Source: an uncultured Dorea sp. (lineage in GTDB: Bacteria; Bacillota; Clostridia; Lachnospirales; Lachnospiraceae). Taken from it: a stretch of DNA of 64,000 bases. Each line of letters begins with the position of its first letter. Positions within the stretch are counted from its first letter, which is position 1. The notes beneath the pieces are model-generated. The model made no database searches. It was not told where the DNA came from and worked only from the letters and a program-made list of their open reading frames with translations. Shown here piece after piece: positions 35,569 through 43,979 of this stretch. The stretch is taken from contig CAMBRQ010000006.1 in assembly GCA_945870325.1 (NCBI GenBank), forward strand, positions 1-64,000. Direction: 5' to 3'. A program made the position numbers and the translations under genes.

Positions 35569-37025
35569 TTAAAAATCTATCTCGTCAATCGTATCAATAT
35601 CATCTGCAATTCCATATTCTACAAACATATTGTTCAGCCATTCTATATCAGGAATCAGAGAATCGTCTGGCTCGTCTTCAATAATATTGGTATGTGGACA
35701 CACAGAACACAATGGATTATTTTCACTATTCCGTCTACCATAACCAATAAGTTTTTCCTGTTCCACTTAATATAAGAGTAAGGATTCCCAAAATAAGTCG
35801 AAATTCTGCGAATGCTTTTTGCTGTCAGATTATCCTGCGTTTCGATAATCTTATTATAAAAGTCTAGAATTTTACCGTTATCTTTTTTTATTTGGCTTAG
35901 AACATAAATAATAGCTTCTTGTATATAGAAATCAAAAATTCTTTCATATTCAATAATAAGTCTATTAACATAGCCTTCATTCTTTGAAACCACCTCATAT
36001 AGTAGTTTCATTGCCAAACACCTAACATCTTTATTAGGTGCTGCACAACAGAGCAATCCAAAATAAAATGCCTCATCGTCTCTTCTGTCTTCTCTGTCAT
36101 TTAATGTCGTAAAGTACAACACATTTTTCAGCCTATTCTTTATCCCATTTTGGAAATAATACCCACAATAATGTACTATGGTCAATAGGTTTAAACATCC
36201 TCAGAAAAGTTGCAATATTCTCTCGTTTATAATGAATTTTAACCAATGTATTAAAATCCAGGTCCTCAATTAGTTCTGTACCAATTAATAAGTCCTTTAT
36301 TTTCTCATAATCTGGAGACATATTATCAAATATTGCTATAATCAAGGCTTCTTCAAGATTATACAAAGACTCTACTTTTGATTTTATAATACTAATCTGT
36401 TCCTCATATTTTTTCCCTCTGATATCTTCAAATAAGGAACGGGCAATCAAAAAATCTGTCAAAGAATCAATAACAAAGTAATATTGCTTTTTATTATCAC
36501 TTTCATAGCAATCCATAAAACCCATCTGTATCATGGATGGAAGAAAGTTTTCTCCTGTTTTAATTACCGAGAGTAGACTATTCTCATCAATACGCTTTTC
36601 CCCATTCCTATACATCCATTGAGCAACTCTTTTTGTATCTTTCCAAACATCTACACCCTGGCAAGTTAGGTGATCCTTAAACACCTTACCTATGGTCTTT
36701 TTTATATATTGCTCCAAAATAAAAGTGATAGACGCAATTCCATTTTCAGTTTCATCAACAATCTTTTTTGACGATAGTACATCACATAGCATGCTTAACA
36801 ATAACGCATTATTTGAATACAATAGGATATTTTTTAAGTTCTGTTAAAACGCCTAATAAATTATACTGACCTTCCTCAGACATTTCATTTATTGCATCAA
36901 CAATAAAAACAAATCCTGCATCACTTGCTTTTATTATTTCTTCAACATCAATATTGTTTGTGTCCTTTTCAAACTTACCGTATATACACAAATGTTCAAT
37001 ATTTTTTGTTCCAATTGTATACTAC
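35569..37025 (-). pseudogene. decayed NACHT/STAND-type NTPase
   Basis: Four minus-strand frames in series belong to one gene. The first has a Walker B region GFVFIVDAINEMSEEGQYN and LLGVLTELKKYPIV; after a junction near 36815 the second has YSNNALLLSMLCDVLSS (the NPLLLSxLC motif of NACHT proteins) and the winged-helix-like GENFLPSMIQMGFMD; the last two (junctions near 36150 and 35750) are helical-repeat-like. P-loop, N-terminal effector and the stretch between sensor 1 and NNALLLS are missing. Such proteins are bacterial NLR-like defence ATPases. With at least three frame breaks it cannot be active. It is visibly AT-rich. Confidence 0.7.
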
Positions 37026-37086
37026 TTGTCAAAATTTCTCTTCTTTTCTAACAGATTCACCCCTTTTTCAATCCAAAGGGGTAAAC

Positions 37087-37584
37087 TCAGTCTGAAAGCA
37101 AATCCTTCATCCATTTGGGAACTTTCTGCACTTTCTTGCCGGAAAGAAGCATATTAAAGATTTCTTCTGCATCTTCCTGACGCCAGAATCGGTTCCTGAT
37201 ATAGCAATCATGGCTACAGAAGTTCTGCTGTCTGTTCCGGCTTTCAAATTCTTTTCCGCAGAATACGCACTCATGCTTATATAATGTGGGATGCTCCTTT
37301 GCCCATTGTTTCCTACATTTTTCTGAACAATAAACCCGCTTTCTTCCTGCCGTTTCTACTTTAAGCGGTTTCCCACACTGTTTGCATGAAATTTCCGGAC
37401 ACTCATTCCGTATTTGTTCCCGATCTTTTCTTTCCACAAGTCTTTTTGCATATCCATCCAAACCATTTGCTTTACAATAATTCCTGACCTTATCCCGTGG
37501 AATGTCCAATACGTCAACTATCTTTCGATAGCCAATCCCAACATTACGGAGACGCACAATCATCTGTTTCTGTTCCTCTGTCAT
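37087..37584 (-). CDS. HTH and zinc-finger protein, mobile-element type
   Basis: The 165-residue protein starts MTEEQKQMIVRLRNVGIGYR with a resolvase-like helix-turn-helix (KIVDVLDIPRDKVRNYCKANG, residues 21-41), followed by two Cys-rich fingers: CKQCGKPL with YCSEKCRKQW, and CVFCGKEF with FCSHDCYIRN. Proteins of this type are common beside serine recombinases in Firmicutes mobile elements and are sometimes annotated as sigma-70-like, which the sequence does not support. Function unknown; DNA binding is likely. It stands between the dead NACHT gene and the AbiTii pair. Confidence 0.7.
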   Translation of the reverse strand: MTEEQKQMIVRLRNVGIGYRKIVDVLDIPRDKVRNYCKANGLDGYAKRLVERKDREQIRNECPEISCKQCGKPLKVETAGRKRVYCSEKCRKQWAKEHPTLYKHECVFCGKEFESRNRQQNFCSHDCYIRNRFWRQEDAEEIFNMLLSGKKVQKVPKWMKDLLSD

Positions 37585-37850
37585 TCAAAATCAACTCCTT
37601 AACAAATTTAGTAGTCCAGTAATCACTCTGGATTGCTTTTTTGTCAAGAAGTTCTTTTTATACAGTTCTCTTATTCTCCTTATTAATTTAAAAAGAAAGC
37701 CATAATACCGCAGCATTACCAACTCTCTTTTATGGCTAATTTTTTCGTTGTCCGCCAACGGCTGATTCATTCAGTAAGCAATTCGGAGTTAAGTATTAGT
37801 CCACCAGATATAGCAAGCTATAATTCTTGCCATTATACAGAATCCCTTTT

Positions 37851-38498
37851 CTATGTACTTCTATTTTGCACAGAATCAGTTGTTCCTTGCTGTACTTGTG
37901 ACTCTCTAACATCCCCATAAAAATTACTCACATAATTTACAATTTGAGGAATATTATATACTTTCTCTTTCTCTTCTGCCGTAAACTGTAATCCCTCACC
38001 AAGAATTCCATTCTCTTCTAGCAACAATGCCCATTCTAATATTTTATTTTTTACTTGCTCTACAATATTTACAATTGCATTCTTTGAGAATTGAAGCGTA
38101 TAATTTGATGCATGTCCTGTCATTCTACACAAAGTTTCAAGAGTCTTTCCATCAAAAGAATAAGACAATACATTATTATCCGTTTCGTTAATAATATTAA
38201 CTAAACTGGGAATAGAATCAAATAATTTTCTCGTATGAAAAGCATCTTCCGTGCTACTGTCCGGTATAACTACTGGAATCCAGCCATGATATGGGTTCCA
38301 CCCTTTTAAACTACCTGTTATCATTCTATAATCAGGAATTTTATCATAATCTTCATACCCATTCAATTCACTGGAAATCCATTCTTGAAAATCTGAAATT
38401 TCTAGTTTTCTAGCTATCAAATATGCCTTTCTCAGCAAAGACAATATATCACTATTGCTATCGATAGCCGCCTTCTGCAATTCTATAACTATTGACAT
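37851..38498 (-). CDS. AbiTii-domain abortive-infection protein
   Basis: The 215-residue protein has the AbiTii domain at about 3-185: ELQKAAIDSNSDILSLLRKA, LEISDFQEWISSELNGYED and IPDYRMITGSLKGWNPYHG. AbiTii is the second gene of the lactococcal AbiT phage-exclusion system; its mechanism is not established. The C terminus (193-211) is FYGDVRESQVQQGTTDSVQ, which closely resembles a motif in the upstream partner protein. The ATG at 38498 follows AAGGAGAAAA, only 8 bp after the partner's stop, so the two are cotranscribed. The 4-residue tail after the motif suggests either a short natural form or a lost C-terminal domain. Confidence 0.8.
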   Translation of the reverse strand: MSIVIELQKAAIDSNSDILSLLRKAYLIARKLEISDFQEWISSELNGYEDYDKIPDYRMITGSLKGWNPYHGWIPVVIPDSSTEDAFHTRKLFDSIPSLVNIINETDNNVLSYSFDGKTLETLCRMTGHASNYTLQFSKNAIVNIVEQVKNKILEWALLLEENGILGEGLQFTAEEKEKVYNIPQIVNYVSNFYGDVRESQVQQGTTDSVQNRST

Positions 38499-38506
38499 TT
38501 TTCTCC

Positions 38507-39361
38507 TTACCAATTTTCCAAAACAGACTCAATCAGTTTAAAAATTCCACTTGCAATAATTCCACATCCGACATTCGCTACATATCCTTTAAGTTTAGTC
38601 AATGTATTCTTTATTTTTGACGGTTCACTTTTCTGTTCAGTTGCCTCTAATGCTTCATCTACCATTTCTCGAATCGCATCCGCTTTATCGCCAAATTCGC
38701 TATTAAAAAGTTCATTCTCCGAATATTGTTTAATTTGATTTAAGATAGTTAATATTTTTTCATATGAAAATTCCCCCTCATTATTCATCTGCTGACATGA
38801 ATTCACAGTTCCCTGTTGTATTTGAGAGCCTGTAACATTCCCTGAAATATTCATAGTATTATTAATCGTTTGTCCTCTACTCATATAATCCTCCAATCTA
38901 GATGCTGCATTACCAGCGTCTTGCAACGTAACAAAGTAATCTCTGCCTTTTGCATACATTTTTTCAACAATTTCAAAATCTGGATTGCCATAATCATGCC
39001 AATATCTTTTTTCACTTTTATACGTTCGAGGATATTCATTATTATACTCATTAGTTTTGCAACCAATTTTGCGTAACAGTGAAACCTCTCTCTCCGTAAT
39101 ACTATTCGTTTCAATAGCAACTTTCACCATTTTTAAATCTTCGACAATTGTATTAAAATATGAAATAGACGAATAAACTGTCATTTGAAAATCAAACTCT
39201 ACCCTTTGCCAAAACCCATTTTCTTTCGATGATTTCAGCCACAACTCCATACTATGCTTGATTTTATCTGTATACTCCAGCCATTTCTTAATGTCAAGCA
39301 AAATATCACTTAATGATTGCTCCTCATAAGATGTCGCACCACCAATGATTCCTTGTGCCAT
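38507..39361 (-). CDS. unknown protein paired with AbiTii, carries GSQIQQGT motif
   Basis: I do not recognise the 284-residue product. Residues 1-165 look mostly helical (SLSDILLDIKKWLEYTDKIK, TIVEDLKMVKVAIETNS). At 172-190 stands ISGNVTGSQIQQGTVNSCQ, matching the AbiTii tail at 10 of 17 aligned positions. A second helical region (200-260) follows, and the end (VANVGCGIIASGIFKLIESV) is hydrophobic enough for membrane insertion or self-association. The start follows GGGAGAAGG. Cotranscription with AbiTii, the shared motif and the possible membrane end suggest a sensor-effector or toxin-regulator pair, but this is inference. Confidence 0.75.
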   Translation of the reverse strand: MAQGIIGGATSYEEQSLSDILLDIKKWLEYTDKIKHSMELWLKSSKENGFWQRVEFDFQMTVYSSISYFNTIVEDLKMVKVAIETNSITEREVSLLRKIGCKTNEYNNEYPRTYKSEKRYWHDYGNPDFEIVEKMYAKGRDYFVTLQDAGNAASRLEDYMSRGQTINNTMNISGNVTGSQIQQGTVNSCQQMNNEGEFSYEKILTILNQIKQYSENELFNSEFGDKADAIREMVDEALEATEQKSEPSKIKNTLTKLKGYVANVGCGIIASGIFKLIESVLENW

Positions 39362-39444
39362 TTACCTTCTCCCCCATCTTTTCTTCAAATTATACACCAT
39401 TTTCAACCTTTTTTACCCACTTCAACAAATCAAAGCAAAGAGAG

Positions 39445-40026
39445 TTATAATCCCTTTCTTCTGATGCACTTTTTAAACAGCTGTTCCATCGCTCTATAAT
39501 CACATAGGAAGGAATCCTCACTCGCTTTCATCATTTCTTCTTTGCTTGCATTTGCGAAATTCAGCACATACCCATTATGCAATGCTAAACATCGGATAAA
39601 CTCACGCTGGCTTCTGCCATTTCCTTCTCGGAAGGGATGCAGGGCATTGATTTCTGAAAAATAATATGCCAGCCGACCTATGAGATTTTCTTCCTCTAAC
39701 CCCCGCAGGTAATCTTCTTCTTTCAATTTTCCAAAGATTTCTGCTGCCTGGCCTGACAGGAATCTGACATTACAGAACATATTTCCTTTTGCGATATCAA
39801 CCTTTCTGATTTCCCCTGCCCATTCATATATATCCTGAAAAATATATTTATGGATTGCCTGCAGATGTTTCAAATTGAACTTTCCCCTGATTGGTTTGTC
39901 TATCAGTTCCAACAAACGCAGCATTGTAAGCCGTCTTTCCAACTGGCTCAACCGTTCGGAATCCCTGACTCCCATTTTGTTTTTCAAAACATCGGAATCC
40001 GGATAACAGTATATACGATCCGGCAT
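39445..40026 (-). CDS. Fic-family protein (toxin-type, AMPylase fold)
   Basis: The 193-residue protein has the complete Fic core: LKHLQAIHKYIFQDIYEWAGEIR near residue 50, and the active loop INALHPFREGNGRSQREFIR near 130 (HPFxxGNGRxxR). It would transfer AMP or another nucleotide part to a target protein. I see no inhibitory S/TxxxE(G/N) helix within the protein. It begins 1 bp after the stop of a RelB-type antitoxin-like gene, so the two are translationally coupled; a GTG 15 nt upstream is an alternative start. Unlike the Fic remnant at 27 kb it is intact. Confidence 0.9.
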   Translation of the reverse strand: MPDRIYCYPDSDVLKNKMGVRDSERLSQLERRLTMLRLLELIDKPIRGKFNLKHLQAIHKYIFQDIYEWAGEIRKVDIAKGNMFCNVRFLSGQAAEIFGKLKEEDYLRGLEEENLIGRLAYYFSEINALHPFREGNGRSQREFIRCLALHNGYVLNFANASKEEMMKASEDSFLCDYRAMEQLFKKCIRRKGL

Positions 40027-40027
40027 T

Positions 40028-40354
40028 TTATCTGACCTCACTTAATATCTGGCTTCTTAACTCATCTCCCGAAATTTCTCCGTTTTTATAAGCACGCAGC
40101 ATCCGGATATCTTCTTCATTCAAATCCATTCCTTCAAACGCCATAGTCGCTTTCACTTCCTTGATTGCCTCTGCCGCTGAATATGCTGAATGGTTTATTT
40201 TCACCTCAAATGGAATACTTTCTGTAAGAATAATCTGCTTTATCATCATATTTACCACAGCAGATAAATTCGTTCCCAGCTTTTCAAGGATCTCCGATGC
40301 CTTCTCCTTATCCTCTGATGAAGTCCTGACTTGTAACAATGATGTATTTGCCAT
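40028..40354 (-). CDS. RelB/DinJ-family antitoxin-like protein
   Basis: The 108-residue protein opens MANTSLLQVRTSSEDKEKAS with the ribbon-helix-helix DNA-binding part (ASEILEKLGTNLSAVVNMMI), as in RelB/DinJ antitoxins. Its C terminus (EDIRMLRAYKNGEISGDELR) would bind the partner. The ATG at 40354 fits the GAGGAGG site with 7-nt spacing; an ATG 6 nt upstream is too close. It is followed directly by a Fic gene rather than a RelE/YafQ gene, which is a less usual toxin partner. A strong promoter with an internal inverted repeat lies upstream. Confidence 0.85.
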   Translation of the reverse strand: MANTSLLQVRTSSEDKEKASEILEKLGTNLSAVVNMMIKQIILTESIPFEVKINHSAYSAAEAIKEVKATMAFEGMDLNEEDIRMLRAYKNGEISGDELRSQILSEVR

Positions 40355-40384
40355 ATTCATTCCTCCTCGATATTTGGTACTTTT

Positions 40385-40413
40385 ATTGTACAACATTGTC
40401 ATTACGTTGTAAA
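40385..40413 (-). promoter_or_regulatory. promoter and operator of the RelB-type/Fic pair
   Basis: On the minus strand TTTACA (40413-40408) and TACAAT (40390-40385) are 17 bp apart. ACAAC and GTTGT in the spacer form an inverted repeat, suitable for autorepression by the ribbon-helix-helix protein. Confidence 0.75.
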
Positions 40414-40484
40414 CTTTATTTTTCGAATTTATATCAAAAAAGCCAGCCAAGATATTTTTTATCCCGGCTGGTTCCCATCTATCA

Positions 40485-41345
40485 TTATTCCGCTTTATAC
40501 TCAATCTCCGTCCCATCCAGAAACACCGTCACCATCACGCCGCTCTCATATACCTTAATATGATCCAGCGTCCGCAGCATCAAATCGGCATCCAGCTCTT
40601 GTATGGGCTGTGCATGTTCCGTCAATTCCATAAAATCCACCGCTCGGAACCTCGCAAGCAAATCCGCTCCCTGTGCTTTCTCTTCCCACTCCGGCAGAAG
40701 CGCATCCCGGCATTCCAGCAGCTTATTCCATGCCATGAAATAAATCTTCCGCACGGTATCCTCATCTATATGCCGATTGGAGCATCCCAACACGCCTTTC
40801 ACCTTATACCGTTCACTGCACTGCCAGATTCTGCGAGTCTTACCGGTGCTGCTCTGCCAACCTTTCCTATGAAAAACCTTGCCGCACTCTCCGCAAATAA
40901 TCTTCGCCGCAAATGGATTCTGCTCTGTATTGTGGGAAAAGGAATTTGTCCCATACTCTTCCAGATACCGTTTCCTGCGTTCCATCTCCAACTGTACGCA
41001 CTCCCAAATCCATGGCTCAATGATGGCTTCATGGTCATCCTCAATATAAAACTGCTGAATCTCCCCTTCGTTCATCACACGCTTTTTTGTCAGAAAGCCC
41101 GCCGTGTAACTTTTCTGCAAAAGTTCCTCCATGCTCTCTGAAAAAAGCTCTGTACGCATATCGTTCTCTTTCCATTCTTCATACGATTCCTCTTTATACC
41201 CTTGTTCCCCCATTGCTTCCCTGTTCCTCTGCTCCCGCTTTTTCTGCTGCCACCATGGGCGGTAATACTTCTGGTATTCCTCTTCTGTAACCTCAAGCCA
41301 TGCTTCCAGTTCTCCGGATCGGATTCTAATTTTTCGTTTTGCCAT
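40485..41345 (-). CDS. chimeric ORF: small sigma-like start joined to serine-recombinase C terminus
   Basis: Residues 1-62 (MAKRKIRIRSGELEAWLEVT, YQKYYRPWWQQKKREQRNRE) are the N terminus of a small sigma-like/HTH protein common next to site-specific recombinases. From about residue 63 the text is the C-terminal half of a large serine recombinase: LTKKRVMNEGEIQQFYIEDD, HEAIIEPWIWECVQLEMERR, then the zinc ribbon IICGECGKVFHRKGW with CSERYKVKGVLGCSNRHID. The catalytic resolvase domain is absent, so no recombination is expected. The in-frame join of two neighbouring genes is most simply a deletion. An intact element would have carried both genes complete. Confidence 0.75.
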   Translation of the reverse strand: MAKRKIRIRSGELEAWLEVTEEEYQKYYRPWWQQKKREQRNREAMGEQGYKEESYEEWKENDMRTELFSESMEELLQKSYTAGFLTKKRVMNEGEIQQFYIEDDHEAIIEPWIWECVQLEMERRKRYLEEYGTNSFSHNTEQNPFAAKIICGECGKVFHRKGWQSSTGKTRRIWQCSERYKVKGVLGCSNRHIDEDTVRKIYFMAWNKLLECRDALLPEWEEKAQGADLLARFRAVDFMELTEHAQPIQELDADLMLRTLDHIKVYESGVMVTVFLDGTEIEYKAE

Positions 41346-41592
41346 ACAGCTTTCCTTTCTTTACCTTGCGGTAAAGCCAGAAAAAACTGACAGCCTTCTC
41401 CATAAACGCAAAAAAAGACCGCAAAAAGCTAACATTCAACTTTTTACGGTCTCTAAAATGAACCTCTACGCACGGGGCATGTCCCGGCGGACGAAATATC
41501 TGATTTTCACTTATACTACAATATTTTTCATTGGTGTCTAGCATTCCGCTTATCAAGCATTTCGCAGCCGATAAAAGCGCAGGGTCAGGCAT
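41326..41592 (-). CDS. possible small protein upstream of the chimeric recombinase
   Basis: An 88-residue frame begins after GGAAGGAGAAAG at good spacing and overlaps the next gene start by 20 bp, which suggests coupling. The sequence (MPDPALLSAAKCLISGMLDT at the start, a basic C terminus) resembles no family I can name. Small ORFs at this place are common in recombinase-bearing elements. It could also be non-coding. Confidence 0.35.
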   Translation of the reverse strand: MPDPALLSAAKCLISGMLDTNEKYCSISENQIFRPPGHAPCVEVHFRDRKKLNVSFLRSFFAFMEKAVSFFWLYRKVKKGKLYGKTKN

Positions 41593-41768
41593 CGTCTTTC
41601 TCCTTCCCGGCAGTACCGCACATATTCATGACTTCTCATGTACTAATGCAATCCGCCTTGGACCTGTCTGTTACGATGCAATCCCACTTTCCATAATCTA
41701 CCATGTATAAAGAGTATTGCCGCTAATAGATACTTCCAATCATCTCTCTCATTAAATAAAATTCCTAT

Positions 41769-42851
41769 TTACGCTTCCGTTTTTCTCAATATCCAATAGG
41801 CACCATACTGTATCCCATCATGCCCCCTCAATGTCTCCCGCCTTTTCTGAAATCCCAATTCTGTCAATGCCTCCGCGCGTTCCTGCGCTTCTGGCACTGC
41901 CTTTGTAGCCAGAATTTCACAGGAAAACATAAGAAAAGCAGGGGAAAGCAGAGGCTTCAGTATTTCTTTGATACACTCCCTCTTTTCATAATCACTGCGC
42001 AGATCCAGCCTCAGCAAACCGCATTCTGTAAAATAATCTTCTGCATCCCTGTGAAACAGCTCAATTGTCCCCACTGCTTCTCCAATGGCACGGTCAAAAA
42101 TACTCCATCTGACAAAACCTTTTCTTTCATATTCCCAAAGCCAGTACCGGATTGCTTCTTCCATACGTTCCAGAGATGTATAGTGGAACGTATCTCCATG
42201 GCAATTGTCACTGTTAAACAGCGGTACTGCTTTCTCATCGGAATATACCTTCAGCAGGTCTGATCCATCAGACTCTTCCACCAGACGCAGACGATATCTC
42301 CCGGTGTCAAATATCGGGCAATCCTCATACACCTTCCCATAATCAGAGGTTTTCTTACGCACAGCAAACACTTCGCAATTTGTTCTCCAAGAACCGTCTT
42401 CCATTACCGTTACGTTTTTCCAGTGAAAGGTATCTCCTGCTATCCTGTCAAATACCCATTTTGCACAGGCATCGCTCAATACCGTGCAGACAATCCCGCC
42501 TTCCTCTCTCTGTATCCTCAGCCGGGTCATACTTCCTCTTGTTGTATAAACCATATCGTAGCCCTTCGTTTCCGGCTGAAACATCCGAATGGCTGCTCCA
42601 TATTCCCCATCCGGCTGCGGATTACTCTCTCTTGTGGCCCTGGATGGGCAGATAAAGAGGTCTTCAATACAGGTTCCGTCCAACGCCCGGCGGAACAGCC
42701 ATTCCCCCTCCACATGACGTCCCCCCTTTCCATCCATAACATCATAGTAATCAAACTCCCAGTCTCCCAACAAGGATGCAAACCAGTCGTACTGCTCCGG
42801 AATTTTAGAAACTTCCCGGCATTCCAATAACGCTTTTACAAATTCACTCAT
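41769..42851 (-). CDS. two-domain protein: lipocalin-like DUF1579-type plus GNAT acetyltransferase
   Basis: The 360-residue protein has an N-terminal half (about 20-175) with WFASLLGDWEFDYYDVMDGK, HVEGEWLFRRALDGTCIEDL and GGIVCTVLSDACAKWVFDRI, similar to DUF1579-like lipocalin folds that bind small ligands. The C-terminal half (about 185-355) is GNAT-like: YRLRLVEESDGSDLLKVYSD, RWSIFDRAIGEAVGTIELFH and a final ALTELGFQKRRETLRG. The acetyl-CoA loop Q/RxxGxG is not clear, so activity is uncertain. It stands alone on the minus strand next to a WYL regulator gene. Substrate unknown. Confidence 0.7.
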   Translation of the reverse strand: MSEFVKALLECREVSKIPEQYDWFASLLGDWEFDYYDVMDGKGGRHVEGEWLFRRALDGTCIEDLFICPSRATRESNPQPDGEYGAAIRMFQPETKGYDMVYTTRGSMTRLRIQREEGGIVCTVLSDACAKWVFDRIAGDTFHWKNVTVMEDGSWRTNCEVFAVRKKTSDYGKVYEDCPIFDTGRYRLRLVEESDGSDLLKVYSDEKAVPLFNSDNCHGDTFHYTSLERMEEAIRYWLWEYERKGFVRWSIFDRAIGEAVGTIELFHRDAEDYFTECGLLRLDLRSDYEKRECIKEILKPLLSPAFLMFSCEILATKAVPEAQERAEALTELGFQKRRETLRGHDGIQYGAYWILRKTEA

Positions 42852-42901
42852 ACATTGTATCCTCTCTTTTTTCTTAGCATCTTATCACATGTATGCGACA
42901 G

Positions 42902-43822
42902 CTATATGTCGTAATTAGATAAAAAATTTTGAGCTGTTTCAATCAGCTCATTACGATACATCTCCGGCGAAATCACCGTAACCTGGTTTCCAAGGCTAAG
43001 TAATAATGCTTTCCATAACCGTTCCCCCGGAGGGACCCGAATCCACGCCCGTGACATTTCTCCGGAAAGTTCTTCCATCTCACTGTCTGGAAAATATTCT
43101 TCGATGATGCTATTTATTTTACTGTCAAAATGTACTTCGATTGTGACACAGGTATCCGAATATGCCTCATCCGCCTGTTTTATAAGAAGTCCCACATCCT
43201 CATGCTTCTTATCAGAATGTTTGGAAGTTACCCGTAATTCTGAGATTCTTGCTATTTTAAAAGTACGGTATGCTTCCTGCGGCACAGACCAGACGAACAA
43301 ATACCACGAATACCATTTATATTGGATTGCCAGCGGCTGAACCAGCCGCCGTGTTTCCTGCCCCTTCGCATCCCTGTACGAAAAGGTTACCAGTTTTTCC
43401 TCTGCGATGGCCTTTTCCAAAATCAGATTGTCCCATTGTACCTTTCGGTTTTCCTTCGCGATTCCAAAATCGAAAAAGGTCTTCTGACTTTCTGTATCCT
43501 CAGAAACAGCATGATACTTTTCTATCAATCCTGCCAGTGTTTCATTTGCGTAAGAGGTCGCCAGGCTTTCCAGCGCCTGCCGGATCATTTGCTGTTCATC
43601 CCTGCGGATATCACAATTTTTCATCTTATAAGACGGAAGAATCGAATAGCCTCCGTTTTTTCCATGGTTTGAATAAACCGGAATGCCTGCTTCCGTGATA
43701 CACACCATATCACGCTGAATCGTTCTGACTGTCACGTGAAATTTTTCTGCCAAAACACTTGCTGATACGTTTTCATGATTTAAAAGATAGATAATAATCT
43801 CCAATAATCTGTCAATTTTCAT
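42902..43822 (-). CDS. WYL-domain transcriptional regulator (YafY type), second copy
   Basis: The 306-residue protein has the same plan as the regulator at 30469-31380: HTH_11 at the start (VSASVLAEKFHVTVRTIQRDM), then YSILPSYKMKNCDIRRDEQQ, and a WYL domain (LAIQYKWYSWYLFVWSVPQE, RTFKIARISEL) followed by the WCX end. It is preceded by a 22-codon stub of a YjbR-type gene 7 bp upstream and followed by the GNAT fusion gene 50 bp downstream, so it probably controls that gene. The ligand is unknown. Confidence 0.88.
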   Translation of the reverse strand: MKIDRLLEIIIYLLNHENVSASVLAEKFHVTVRTIQRDMVCITEAGIPVYSNHGKNGGYSILPSYKMKNCDIRRDEQQMIRQALESLATSYANETLAGLIEKYHAVSEDTESQKTFFDFGIAKENRKVQWDNLILEKAIAEEKLVTFSYRDAKGQETRRLVQPLAIQYKWYSWYLFVWSVPQEAYRTFKIARISELRVTSKHSDKKHEDVGLLIKQADEAYSDTCVTIEVHFDSKINSIIEEYFPDSEMEELSGEMSRAWIRVPPGERLWKALLLSLGNQVTVISPEMYRNELIETAQNFLSNYDI

Positions 43823-43829
43823 ATTAAAA

Positions 43830-43898
43830 TCATCTCTTCCCTGTTTTCATATCCGGGAAAGTCAGCCCAAAGTCCAGAACTTCCTTCCTCTCTTTCAT
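43830..43898 (-). pseudogene. stub of a MmcQ/YjbR-family gene
   Basis: GACAGGAGGCAG precedes an ATG opening MKERKEVLDFGLTFPD, the normal start of YjbR-type DNA-binding proteins, after which the frame diverges and stops at 22 codons. The remainder of about 95 residues is missing. The stub now acts as a short leader 7 bp before the WYL regulator. Confidence 0.6.
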
Positions 43899-43979
43899 CA
43901 CGAACTGCCTCCTGTCAAAATTATTCTATAATCCATATAACTCTCCAATTTATCATTTTATATAGCCATCATACCTTGT

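Noticed and set aside
37697..37745. AGCCATAA/TTATGGCT with T-tract, possible plus-strand terminator
   Set aside because: The loop of over 20 nt is too long and no plus-strand gene ends there.
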